The notes beneath the pieces are model-generated. The model was not told the DNA's origin. It made no database searches and worked only from the letters and a program-made list of their open reading frames with translations. 64,000 nucleotides of DNA from Kribbella pratensis (lineage in GTDB: Bacteria > Actinomycetota > Actinomycetes > Propionibacteriales > Kribbellaceae): positions 124,001-188,000 of the forward strand of contig NZ_SODP01000005.1 in NCBI RefSeq assembly GCF_004365355.1. The letters are read 5' to 3'. Positions 26,241 through 34,331 of the stretch are shown one piece after another (position 1 is the stretch's first letter; the number at the start of each line of letters is the position of its first letter). The position numbers were made by a program, and so were the translations under genes.

Positions 26241-28217
26241 ATGGCGACCTCGGATCGACCCTGGGTGATGCGCACGTACGCGGGCCACTCGTCGGCGGCG
26301 GAGTCCAACGCGTTGTTCCGCCGGAACCTGGCGAAGGGGCAGACCGGGCTGTCGGTCGCGTTCGACCTGCCGACGCAGACGGGGTACGACGCGGACCATC
26401 CGCTGGCGAAGGGTGAGGTCGGCAAGGTCGGCGTACCGGTTGCGCATCTCGGCGACGTCCGGGCGCTGTTCGACCAGATCCCGCTCGCGCAGATGAACAC
26501 GTCGATGACGATCAACGCGACCGCGATGTGGTTGCTCGCGCTGTACCAGGTCGCGGCCCAGGAGCAGGGCGCGCTGCCGGACGAGCTGACCGGTACGACG
26601 CAGAACGACATCGTGAAGGAGTACCTGTCGCGCGGGACGTACGCGTTCCCGCCGGATGCGTCGCTGCGGCTGACGACCGACGTGATCGCGTACACGGTTG
26701 CACAGATGCCGAAGTGGAACCCGATCAACATCTGCAGCTACCACCTGCAGGAGGCGGGTGCGACGCCGGTGCAGGAGCTGGCGTTCGCGCTGTCGACGGC
26801 GATCGCTGTACTCGACCGGGTCCGCGACGGCGGGCAGGTGCCGGCCGACCGGTTCGGGGACGTCGTCCAGCGGATCTCGTTCTTCGTGAACGCCGGCGTG
26901 CGGTTCATCGAAGAGACGTGCAAGATGCGCGCGTTCGTGCAGCTGTGGGATCAGCTGACGCTGGAGCGGTACGGCGTGACGGATCCGAAGGCGCGGCGGC
27001 TGCGGTACGGCGTACAGGTGAATTCGCTCGGCCTGACCGAGGCGCAGCCGGAGAACAACGTGCAGCGGATCGTGCTCGAGATGCTCGGCGTCACGCTGTC
27101 GAAGAACGCGCGGGCCCGTGCAGTTCAGCTGCCGGCGTGGAACGAGGCGCTCGGCCTGCCGCGGCCATGGGACCAGCAGTGGTCGCTGCGGATGCAGCAG
27201 GTGCTGGCCTATGAGAGCGACCTGCTCGAGTACGACGACATCTTCGACGGATCGCACGTGATCGAGGCGAAGGTTGCGTCGCTGGTCGAAGGCGCGCGCG
27301 AGGAGATCGACCGGGTGCAGGCGATGGGCGGCGCGGTCGCCGCCGTCGAGAGCGGGTACTTGAAGCAAGCGCTCGTCGCGTCGCACGCCGAACGTCGCCA
27401 GCGGATCGAGTCCGGCGAGCAGGTCGTGGTCGGCGTGAACAAGTTCGAGAACACCGAGCCGTCACCGCTGACCGCCGACCTCGACACCGCGATCCAGACG
27501 GTCGACCCTGCGGCCGAGTCCGCTGCGCTGTCGTCGTTGCAGAGCTGGCGTGCCTCGCGTGACGCGTCTGCTGTCGAGGTCGCGTTGGGCAACCTGCGTG
27601 CGGCCGCGAAGACCACCGACAACCTGATGCCCGTCACGCTCGAATGCGCTCGCGCCGGAGTGACGACGGGGGAGTGGGCCGGGGTGCTCCGGGAGATGTA
27701 CGGCGAGTATCGCGCGCCGACCGGCGTCTCCGGCTCGGTCGGCGTCTCCGGGGGCGGTGCCGAGATCGCCGCCGTCCGCGCGAAGGTCGCCGCCACCTCG
27801 GAGGAGCTCGGCGGCCGCCTCCGCCTGCTCGTCGGAAAGCCGGGTCTGGACGGCCACTCGAACGGCGCCGAACAGGTCGCGGTCCGCGCGCGCGACGTCG
27901 GCTTCGAGGTCATCTACCAAGGCATCCGTCTGACCCCCGAACAGATCGTCGCTGCCGCCGTCGCCGAGGACGTCCATTGCGTGGGCCTGTCCATCCTGTC
28001 CGGCTCCCACATGGAGCTCGTCCCGCAGGTGGTCGCCGGTCTCCGCGAGGCGGGCCTGGAGGACGTCCCTGTGGTAGTCGGCGGCATCGTCCCCGACACT
28101 GACGCCAAGTCTCTCCGCGCTGCCGGCGTAGCCGCCATCTACACCCCGAAGGACTACGACCTCACCGGCATGATGGCCGACGTGGTCCAAGTAATCCGCC
28201 ACGCCAACAAGCTGTAG
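26241..28217 (+). CDS. meaA: B12-dependent acyl-CoA mutase, ethylmalonyl-CoA mutase (MeaA) type
   Basis: Adenosylcobalamin-dependent carbon-skeleton mutase of 658 aa. The CoA-binding TIM barrel fills residues 1 to about 480. The B12 domain near the C-terminus has the D-G-H-S-N-G motif at 537-542, whose His replaces the cobalamin base. The start WVMRTYAGHSSA, single-chain form and length fit MeaA/ethylmalonyl-CoA mutase better than the 730-aa methylmalonyl-CoA mutase. Specificity (ethylmalonyl versus isobutyryl-CoA) is not settled. The ATG at 26241 is chosen over the upstream start at 26175 from family alignment. Confidence 0.88.
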   Translation: MATSDRPWVMRTYAGHSSAAESNALFRRNLAKGQTGLSVAFDLPTQTGYDADHPLAKGEVGKVGVPVAHLGDVRALFDQIPLAQMNTSMTINATAMWLLALYQVAAQEQGALPDELTGTTQNDIVKEYLSRGTYAFPPDASLRLTTDVIAYTVAQMPKWNPINICSYHLQEAGATPVQELAFALSTAIAVLDRVRDGGQVPADRFGDVVQRISFFVNAGVRFIEETCKMRAFVQLWDQLTLERYGVTDPKARRLRYGVQVNSLGLTEAQPENNVQRIVLEMLGVTLSKNARARAVQLPAWNEALGLPRPWDQQWSLRMQQVLAYESDLLEYDDIFDGSHVIEAKVASLVEGAREEIDRVQAMGGAVAAVESGYLKQALVASHAERRQRIESGEQVVVGVNKFENTEPSPLTADLDTAIQTVDPAAESAALSSLQSWRASRDASAVEVALGNLRAAAKTTDNLMPVTLECARAGVTTGEWAGVLREMYGEYRAPTGVSGSVGVSGGGAEIAAVRAKVAATSEELGGRLRLLVGKPGLDGHSNGAEQVAVRARDVGFEVIYQGIRLTPEQIVAAAVAEDVHCVGLSILSGSHMELVPQVVAGLREAGLEDVPVVVGGIVPDTDAKSLRAAGVAAIYTPKDYDLTGMMADVVQVIRHANKL

Positions 28218-28240
28218 GCCGGGCGTGGTAGAAGGAGTAC

Positions 28241-29059
28241 ATGACCGTATCGACTCGTAAGCTCTCGAATGGAACTGAGATCCCGATGTTGGGATTGGGG
28301 GTCTGGCAGGTTGACGACGGTGTGCAGACCGAGCGCGCCGTCACCTGGGCGCTCGAGGCCGGCTACCGGCTGATCGACACCGCCCAGGCGTACGGGAACG
28401 AGGTCAGTGTCGGGAAGGCGATCCGCGAGAGCGGCGTGCCGCGGGAAGAGATCTTCCTGACGACCAAGTTCTACCCGGGCGGCAAGGATGCGCGGGTCGA
28501 GGCGGAGAAGAGCCTCGAGAGACTCGGCATGGAGTACGTCGACCTGTACCTGATCCACTGGCCGCAGGGCGGGCCGACGTGGGCCTGGCCGGGTATGGAG
28601 GCCGCGGTGGAGGCCGGGCTGACCAAGGGCATCGGCATCTCGAACTTCGGCGCCGACGAGATCCAGGAGCTCTCGAAGGTCGCCAACATCCAGCCCGCCG
28701 TGAACCAGATCCAGTTCAGCCCGTTCGAGTACCGCGCCGCGCTGGTCGCCGCCGGTGAGCAGGCCGGTATCGTCTCGCAGGCGTACAGCCCGCTCGGCAC
28801 CGGCCGGCACCTCGACGACCCGGCCGTCGCCCGGATCGCGGAGGCCACCGGCCACACCCCGGCGCAGGTCCTGATCCGCTGGGCGATCCAGAAGGGGCTC
28901 TCGGTCATCCCGAAGTCCGTCCACCAGGACCGGATCCTGGAGAACTTCAACGTCTTCGACTTCGAGCTCGACGACGCCGCGATGGCCGACCTCGACGCCC
29001 TCGACACCACGAACCGCACCGCGGACGCCCTGTCCAGCAGCGGGAAGTGGTGGTCCTGA
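28241..29059 (+). CDS. Aldo/keto reductase
   Basis: NADPH-dependent carbonyl reductase of 272 aa with the AKR TIM barrel. The catalytic tetrad is visible: Asp and Tyr in DTAQAYGNE, Lys in TTKFYPGG, and His in LIHWPQ. The cofactor loop with IPKSVHQDRILEN near the C-terminus matches AKR5/2,5-diketogluconate reductase-like members. It lies 23 bp after the mutase gene. Its last 13 bases overlap the start of the DyP gene, so it is probably translated together with the peroxidase and encapsulin. A link to encapsulated chemistry is only inferred. Confidence 0.88.
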   Translation: MTVSTRKLSNGTEIPMLGLGVWQVDDGVQTERAVTWALEAGYRLIDTAQAYGNEVSVGKAIRESGVPREEIFLTTKFYPGGKDARVEAEKSLERLGMEYVDLYLIHWPQGGPTWAWPGMEAAVEAGLTKGIGISNFGADEIQELSKVANIQPAVNQIQFSPFEYRAALVAAGEQAGIVSQAYSPLGTGRHLDDPAVARIAEATGHTPAQVLIRWAIQKGLSVIPKSVHQDRILENFNVFDFELDDAAMADLDALDTTNRTADALSSSGKWWS

Positions 29060-30060
29060 TCCAGGAGGTACTGCGTGAGCCCGCGAAGGCGGCGGTCTTC
29101 CTGGTGCTCGCCGTGCGTCCCGGATCCGAGGACGCCGCGCGGGCCCTGCTGGAGGACGTCGCCGGGCTCACGCGTGCCGTCGGGTTCCGTGCGCCGAACG
29201 ACCAGCTGAGCTGCGTCGTCGGCATCGGCGCGTCCGCGTGGAGCCGGCTGTACCGTGCGCCGGCTCCGCGCGAGCTACACCCTTTTCGTGCAGTGGCCGG
29301 CGCGAAGCACACCGCGCCGGCGACGCACGGCGACCTGTTGTTCCACTTCCGCGCCCGCCGCCTCGACCTGTGTTTCGAGCTCGCCCGCCAGGTGATGGCG
29401 CGGCTGGCCGGTCACGTGAAGGTGCTCGACGAGGTACAGGGCTTCAAGTACTTCGACGAGCGCGATCTTCTCGGTTTCGTCGACGGCACCGAGAACCCGA
29501 CCGGGCCCAAGGCGGTCGCCGCGATCACGGTCGGCGACGAGGACCCGGCGTACGCCGGCGGCAGCTATGTCGTCGTACAGAAGTATCTGCACGACCTCGA
29601 TGCGTGGCAGGCGCTGCCGGTCGCGGAGCAGGAGCGCGTGATCGGCCGGGAGAAGATCAGCGACATCGAACTGTCCGACGCGGACAAGCCGGCCAACTCG
29701 CACGTCGCCGCCACCACGATCGTGGACCCGGACGGCACCGAGCGGCAGATCGTCCGGGAGAACATGGCCTTCGGCTCACCCGGCGCGGCCGAGTTCGGCA
29801 CGTATTTCATCGGGTACGCCGCCACGCCGGACGTGATCGAACGGATGCTGCACCGGATGTTCGTCGGTGAGCCGCCCGGGAATCACGACCGGATCCTTGA
29901 CTTCTCGACCGCGGTCACCGGCAGTCTGTTCTTCGTGCCGACCGCGGAGTTCCTCGAAGACCCGTCGCCGGCGCCCGCCGCGACCACGCCCGTCAGGAAA
30001 GCCGGGAACCCTGCGGACGGGTCGCTCGGAATCGGCAGCCTCAGAAGGAGTCGCACATGA
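29047..30060 (+). CDS. DyP-type heme peroxidase with encapsulin targeting tail
   Basis: Dye-decolourising peroxidase of 337 aa. The signature GFVDG is at residues 143-147, followed by TENPTG; a His in NSHVAAT (proximal heme ligand) and an Arg in the following segment are present. The last 14 residues, after a Pro/Ala-rich linker, read DGSLGIGSLRRSRT, matching the known encapsulin cargo-loading peptide (x-L-x-I-G-S-L). The stop overlaps the encapsulin ATG (ATGA). The GTG at 29047 overlaps the upstream reductase; 29050 is an alternative. The enzyme should sit inside the protein shell. Confidence 0.95.
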   Translation: MVVLIQEVLREPAKAAVFLVLAVRPGSEDAARALLEDVAGLTRAVGFRAPNDQLSCVVGIGASAWSRLYRAPAPRELHPFRAVAGAKHTAPATHGDLLFHFRARRLDLCFELARQVMARLAGHVKVLDEVQGFKYFDERDLLGFVDGTENPTGPKAVAAITVGDEDPAYAGGSYVVVQKYLHDLDAWQALPVAEQERVIGREKISDIELSDADKPANSHVAATTIVDPDGTERQIVRENMAFGSPGAAEFGTYFIGYAATPDVIERMLHRMFVGEPPGNHDRILDFSTAVTGSLFFVPTAEFLEDPSPAPAATTPVRKAGNPADGSLGIGSLRRSRT

Positions 30061-30857
30061 CGAACAACCTGCACCGCGAGCTGGCCCCGGTCTCGGACGC
30101 CGCCTGGGGCGAGATCGAGGAGGAGGCTCGCCGCACCTTCACCCGCGACATCGCCGGCCGCCGGGTGGTCGACCTGGTCGGTCCGTCCGGACCGGAGCTG
30201 TCCTCGGTCGGCACCGGCCACCTCGAGACGGTCGCGGCGCCGGGCGACGGCGTGATCGCGCACCGCCGGCTGTCCCAGCCGATCATCGAGCTGCGCGTCC
30301 CGTTCACCGTCACCCGGCAGGCCGTCGACGACGTGGAGCGCGGCGCCAAGGACTCCGACTGGCAGCCGGTCAAGGACGCCGCGAAGCAGATCGCGTACGC
30401 CGAGGACCACCTGGTCTTCCACGGCTCCGGAGCCGCCGGGATCGAGGGTCTCGCGCCGAGCAGCTCGAACGACGTCCTCGCGTTGCCGTCCGAGGCGAAG
30501 GATCTGCCCGACTCCGTCGCCCAGGCGCTGCGCGTACTGCGACTCGCCGGGGTGGACGGGCCGTACAGCCTGTTGCTGTCCGCCGACCTGTACACCGCGG
30601 TCGCCGAGACCACCGACCACGGCTACCCGATCCGCGATCACCTGGCGCGGCTCGTGGGCGACGGCGAGATCATCTGGGCGCCGGCTCTCGAAGGCGCCCT
30701 GCTGGTGTCGACGCGCGGTGGTGACTACGAGCTGCACCTCGGCCAGGACCTGTCGATCGGCTACCTGTCCCACGACGCCGACACCGTCGAGCTCTACCTG
30801 CAGGAGTCGCTGACCTTCCTCGCGCTGACGTCGGAGTCCAGCGTCGTGTTGCGCTGA
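30057..30857 (+). CDS. Encapsulin shell protein (family 1)
   Basis: Capsid-like HK97-fold shell protein of 266 aa, the normal size for T=1 encapsulins (linocin M18 family). The N-terminus LHRELAPVSDAAWGEIEEEA forms the cargo-docking helix; the segment RVVDLVGPSGPELSSVGTG and the ending ESLTFLALTSESSVVLR match the family. Its ATG overlaps the DyP stop. Together with the targeting tail on the peroxidase this is a complete shell plus cargo pair. It converges on the DUF488 gene with an 8-bp gap. Confidence 0.95.
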   Translation: MTNNLHRELAPVSDAAWGEIEEEARRTFTRDIAGRRVVDLVGPSGPELSSVGTGHLETVAAPGDGVIAHRRLSQPIIELRVPFTVTRQAVDDVERGAKDSDWQPVKDAAKQIAYAEDHLVFHGSGAAGIEGLAPSSSNDVLALPSEAKDLPDSVAQALRVLRLAGVDGPYSLLLSADLYTAVAETTDHGYPIRDHLARLVGDGEIIWAPALEGALLVSTRGGDYELHLGQDLSIGYLSHDADTVELYLQESLTFLALTSESSVVLR

Positions 30858-30865
30858 TCTCCTTC

Positions 30866-31216
30866 TCAGGAGCCGAGGAGCTCGGCGAGGACGGCTGCCT
30901 GACTGATCGAGAAGTCCTTCGTTGCGGTCAGCAGCGTCAGCGTGCCGTTCCCGGCGAGCTCGCGCAGCTGGCTGAGGGCGGCAGCACGGACCGGATCGTC
31001 GAGCTCGGTGCGGTACCGGCGCGCGAACTCGTCGTACCGGCTCGGGTCGTGGCCGTACCACTCGCGTAGTTCGGTGGACGGGGCAACGTCCTTGCACCAG
31101 TCGTCGATCCGCGCCTTCGATCGGCTGAGCCCGCGCGGCCACAGTCGATCGACGAGCACCCGCTGCCCGCCGTCGTCCTCCACCGGGTCGTACACCCGCC
31201 GAACCCTTACCGCCAT
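30866..31216 (-). CDS. DUF488 family protein (YeaO-like)
   Basis: A 116-aa protein with the compact DUF488 pattern: RVYDPVEDDGGQRVLVDRLWPRG near the start, W-x-K-D-V-A-P-S-T-ELR in the middle, and TLLTATKD near the end. The family has no firmly assigned function; links to nucleic acid or stress metabolism have been suggested. It stands alone, convergent with the encapsulin gene, and its start lies 21 bp from the end of the MFS gene on the same strand. Confidence 0.88.
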   Translation of the reverse strand: MAVRVRRVYDPVEDDGGQRVLVDRLWPRGLSRSKARIDDWCKDVAPSTELREWYGHDPSRYDEFARRYRTELDDPVRAAALSQLRELAGNGTLTLLTATKDFSISQAAVLAELLGS

Positions 31217-31237
31217 CAGCCCTCCTCCAGAGGAAGC

Positions 31238-32524
31238 TCAAGGAGCCACGGTAGTTCGTTGGGTGCTGTCGTCGGCGGTGTGGTCGCCGGCGTGGTCGCC
31301 GCCGTAGCGGAGGAGTCGTGGCGTCCAGAGGCCGAGGACGGCGACCATCAGGACCAGCAGGACGGCGCTGACGAACGTCGTGATGTCGACACCGTAGCGC
31401 TCGGCGAAGGCGCCGAGGACCAGGGACGCCGCGGGCATGATGCCGATGGCAAGCTCCTGGACGCCCAGCGCGCGGCCGTGAAGGGACTCGGGCGTCGTCA
31501 TCAGGAGCAGCGTGGTCTGCAGTACGCCGAACGCCGCGCTCATCACCCCGATCGCGGTCATCAGGACGAACGACGCAACGACGCTGTGGGACAGACCGAA
31601 CAGCCCCCAGAGCGTGCCCCACACCGCTGTGCCGACGACGAACATGCCGCCCTTGAAACGGAAGTCGCCCAGCCAGGCGATCACCAGCGAACCAGCCAGA
31701 CCTCCGACACCGGCGCAAGTCAGCAGCCAGCCGAGGCCGGCAGCATCGAGGCCGAGGGACTCCTGCGCGAAGACCGGCATGAAGGACTGCGCTACCGGCC
31801 ACAGCAGAGTGTTCGCGGCTAGGGTGATGAGAAGAACGGTGGAGGCGAGCCGGTTCCGGGCGATCTCGCGCAGGCCGCTCGTGACCATCCGGACCGCCGA
31901 TTCGGTGTGCCCGCCGATCACTTGCCCGTACTGCCGCAACGGCAGCAGGGTGACGAGAGAAATGGCATACCAGAATGTCGAGACCCACAGCGCGGTCGGC
32001 GCACCGAGTCCGGTGATCATCAGCCCGCCGATCGCCGGCCCGATCACCTGGGTCATGTTCAGCGCCATCGAGTTGAGCGCGTTGGCGTTGCTGAGGTTCT
32101 GACGGCCGACCAGGTCGAGCACGAGCGAGGCACGCGCCGGCTGCGACGGTGACTGCGCGAGCCCGATCGCGAACCCACCGAGCACCAGCACCCAGTACGT
32201 CGCACGTCCGAGCGACGCAAGCGTGGCCACAACACCGACCGCGACGAGCGCCCACGAGGCCGCGATGATCAGCAGCCGGACCCGGTTGTGCCGATCCGCG
32301 AACGCACCCGCGAACGGCCCGAGCAGCAAGGGAGCCAACCGCACCGCCCCGAACACCGCGACGAGAAAGTCGGAGTGCGTGGTCTCGTACGCGAGCCAGC
32401 CCAGCACCAGCGTCTGCGTCCAGACGCCGCCGAAGAAGAACAGATTCGACAACCAGAACAGCCGGAACGCCCGGTTGCCGCGCAGCGAGCCGAGCGTCCG
32501 CTCGACGACAGAGTTGGTACTCAC
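31238..32524 (-). CDS. MFS transporter (MFS_3/EntS-like)
   Basis: Major facilitator protein of 428 aa with 12 predicted membrane helices. The cytoplasmic loop FADRHNRVRLLI between helices 2 and 3 matches the MFS signature, and the overall pattern with FRLFWLSNLFFFGG at the start resembles exporter-type MFS_3 proteins. Its GTG start overlaps the stop of the amidohydrolase gene (GTGA). The pair is coupled, which suggests that the transporter handles the hydrolase's substrate or product. Direction and substrate are unknown. Confidence 0.88.
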   Translation of the reverse strand: MSTNSVVERTLGSLRGNRAFRLFWLSNLFFFGGVWTQTLVLGWLAYETTHSDFLVAVFGAVRLAPLLLGPFAGAFADRHNRVRLLIIAASWALVAVGVVATLASLGRATYWVLVLGGFAIGLAQSPSQPARASLVLDLVGRQNLSNANALNSMALNMTQVIGPAIGGLMITGLGAPTALWVSTFWYAISLVTLLPLRQYGQVIGGHTESAVRMVTSGLREIARNRLASTVLLITLAANTLLWPVAQSFMPVFAQESLGLDAAGLGWLLTCAGVGGLAGSLVIAWLGDFRFKGGMFVVGTAVWGTLWGLFGLSHSVVASFVLMTAIGVMSAAFGVLQTTLLLMTTPESLHGRALGVQELAIGIMPAASLVLGAFAERYGVDITTFVSAVLLVLMVAVLGLWTPRLLRYGGDHAGDHTADDSTQRTTVAP

Positions 32525-33717
32525 ACCTGGAGTTCGCCGTCGCGTACGACGACCCGCCCGCCGGCGACGACCAGCTCACGACGCGGCGCACGCACGAGCA
32601 CATCCGGCACGTTCTCGGCGTCCAGCAGGACGACGTCTGCGCGTGCTCCCGGCGTGAGGCCGTAGTTCTCGCGATGCACGAACGACGCGCCGTGCGTCGT
32701 CGCCAGCTCGATCGCGTACGTGAGGTCCTCGTCGGCGCGCAGCCCGTGCAGCCGTGCGAACTGGCGAGCAACCTGGAACAGATCGCCATCGCCGTACGGC
32801 GACCACAGGTCGCGGATGCCGTCGGTGCCCAGGCCGATCGCGACGTCCGCCGTACGCATCTCGCGCCAGGGCAGCGGCGCCGAGTTGATCGGCGCGACCG
32901 TCGTCCACGAGATCCCGGCCTCGCCGAGTTGGTTGACCATTTCGGCCCGTCGTGCCGGGGCCAGCTCGCCGAGGGCGAAGCCGTGGGAGACGTTGACCTT
33001 GCCGCCGAGGCCGGCCTGCCGGGTGCGCTCGATGATCAGCTCGTACTGGAACGCACCGAGGTCGCCGCGGTCGTGCAGATGGATGTCGATCCCGACCTCC
33101 CGCCGCACCGCGATCTCGAACAACGCGTCGAGCTGGCCGACCGGATCACGGTCGATCGACGCCGGGTCCAGACCGCCGATGTTGGTTGCGCCCTCGGCAG
33201 CAGCCTTGTCGAGCAGGTCGAGGACGCCGGGACGCCGCAGTACGCCGTCCTGGGGGAAAGCGACGATCTCCACCTCGACCGCGCCGCCGAGCGCTTCGAC
33301 GGCCTCGCGCACGTTCGCGATTCCTTGCAGCCCGACGCCGAGATCGACGTCGACATGCGTCCGGGTGGCGGTCGTGCCGTGCCGCAAGAACTCACGCAGT
33401 ACTGCGGTCGCGCCCGCGACGCTCGGGATCCCGTACTTGTCGCGCTCGGCACGCTCGTGGGCGATCCGGCCCTGGGTTGTCGGCTCGCCGCCGTACGAGA
33501 CCCACGGCTGGCCCCACCAGCTCTTGTCGACGTGTGCGTGCGCGTTGACGAAGCCCGGAAGCGCCAGCATGCCGCGCCCGTCGATCTGCTGCGGATCCGC
33601 CGACGCCCGCTCTCCCGTCGGGGCGATGTCAGTGATCACACCATCGGCGATCACGACATCGACCGGCTCACCGCCCCACGGACGCACGTCAGCCAGCAGA
33701 AAGGAGGTCACCACCAC
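32521..33717 (-). CDS. Amidohydrolase family protein, CodA-like
   Basis: Metal-dependent hydrolase of 398 aa. The first metal motif appears as NAHAHVDKSW, later ligands as HIHLHDRGD and VSHGFALG, and the catalytic Asp as LGTDGIRDLWSPYGDGDLF, the arrangement of cytosine deaminase-like proteins. The substrate is probably a cyclic amidine or imine-type compound but cannot be named. The start is uncertain: GTG codons at 33717, 33714 and 33711 follow TGAGG. It is coupled to the MFS gene by GTGA. Confidence 0.8.
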   Translation of the reverse strand: MVVTSFLLADVRPWGGEPVDVVIADGVITDIAPTGERASADPQQIDGRGMLALPGFVNAHAHVDKSWWGQPWVSYGGEPTTQGRIAHERAERDKYGIPSVAGATAVLREFLRHGTTATRTHVDVDLGVGLQGIANVREAVEALGGAVEVEIVAFPQDGVLRRPGVLDLLDKAAAEGATNIGGLDPASIDRDPVGQLDALFEIAVRREVGIDIHLHDRGDLGAFQYELIIERTRQAGLGGKVNVSHGFALGELAPARRAEMVNQLGEAGISWTTVAPINSAPLPWREMRTADVAIGLGTDGIRDLWSPYGDGDLFQVARQFARLHGLRADEDLTYAIELATTHGASFVHRENYGLTPGARADVVLLDAENVPDVLVRAPRRELVVAGGRVVVRDGELQV

Positions 33718-33762
33718 CTCAGCATGCCGTACCGCACCGACAGGGTGCCGCACGGGCCGTGA

Positions 33763-34251
33763 TCAGCCGGCGCTCTTCTCCTTGATCAGGTCCTCGACGG
33801 CCTTCGGGATCGTGGTCTCGAAGTCGAGTAGCTTGGCCCAGGTCGGCGTGATCGTGATGACGGCCATCTCGTCGTACAGGCTCTGGACGCCGGCGGCCCA
33901 GTCCGGGTACTGCTCGTCGGTCATCACCTTGTGGCCGGCGGTCAGGTAGCCCTCGGGGACGCCCTGCACCAGCTCCACCGAGGCGGTGCCGCGGATCAGC
34001 AGGACCTTGGGCGGGAACGCGCCGGTGTCGATGGTCAGCGCGACCTTCGGGTTCTTGCGGAGCGCGGCGACCTTGGCGGACTTCGGCACGGTGGCGACCA
34101 GGATCTGCTCGCCCTCGACCCAGAAGCCGATCGGGATGACGCGCGGGTCGCCGTCCAGGCCGTCGTACGCGAAGCGCGCCGGCTCGGGGCCGTTGAGGAG
34201 CTGCTGGGCGTACGGCTTGGCGAGGATCTCGGCGATCTGCTGCTGGTTCAT
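33763..34251 (-). CDS. FMN/F420-binding split-barrel (pyridoxamine 5'-phosphate oxidase-like) protein
   Basis: A 162-aa protein with the split beta-barrel pattern: ARFAYDGLDGDPRVIPIGFWVEGEQILVATV followed by KVAALRKNPKVALTID, typical of the PNPOx-like superfamily. Members use FMN, F420 or heme; the cofactor cannot be told here. The ATG at 34251 begins MNQQQIAEIL and is favoured over an upstream extension. It is divergent from the 623-aa gene, with an 80-bp gap. Confidence 0.8.
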   Translation of the reverse strand: MNQQQIAEILAKPYAQQLLNGPEPARFAYDGLDGDPRVIPIGFWVEGEQILVATVPKSAKVAALRKNPKVALTIDTGAFPPKVLLIRGTASVELVQGVPEGYLTAGHKVMTDEQYPDWAAGVQSLYDEMAVITITPTWAKLLDFETTIPKAVEDLIKEKSAG

Positions 34252-34331
34252 CTCGGTCTCCGATCTGAGTGGGTTCTCATCAGGGGGACGGAGCCGCCCC
34301 GGGCTTCTCGACATCGATAGGTTGGCGAATC

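Noticed and set aside
29883..32789. A 968-codon minus-strand frame across DyP, encapsulin and MFS genes
   Set aside because: It crosses several identified genes on both strands. Its composition is not protein-like, so it is not counted as a gene.
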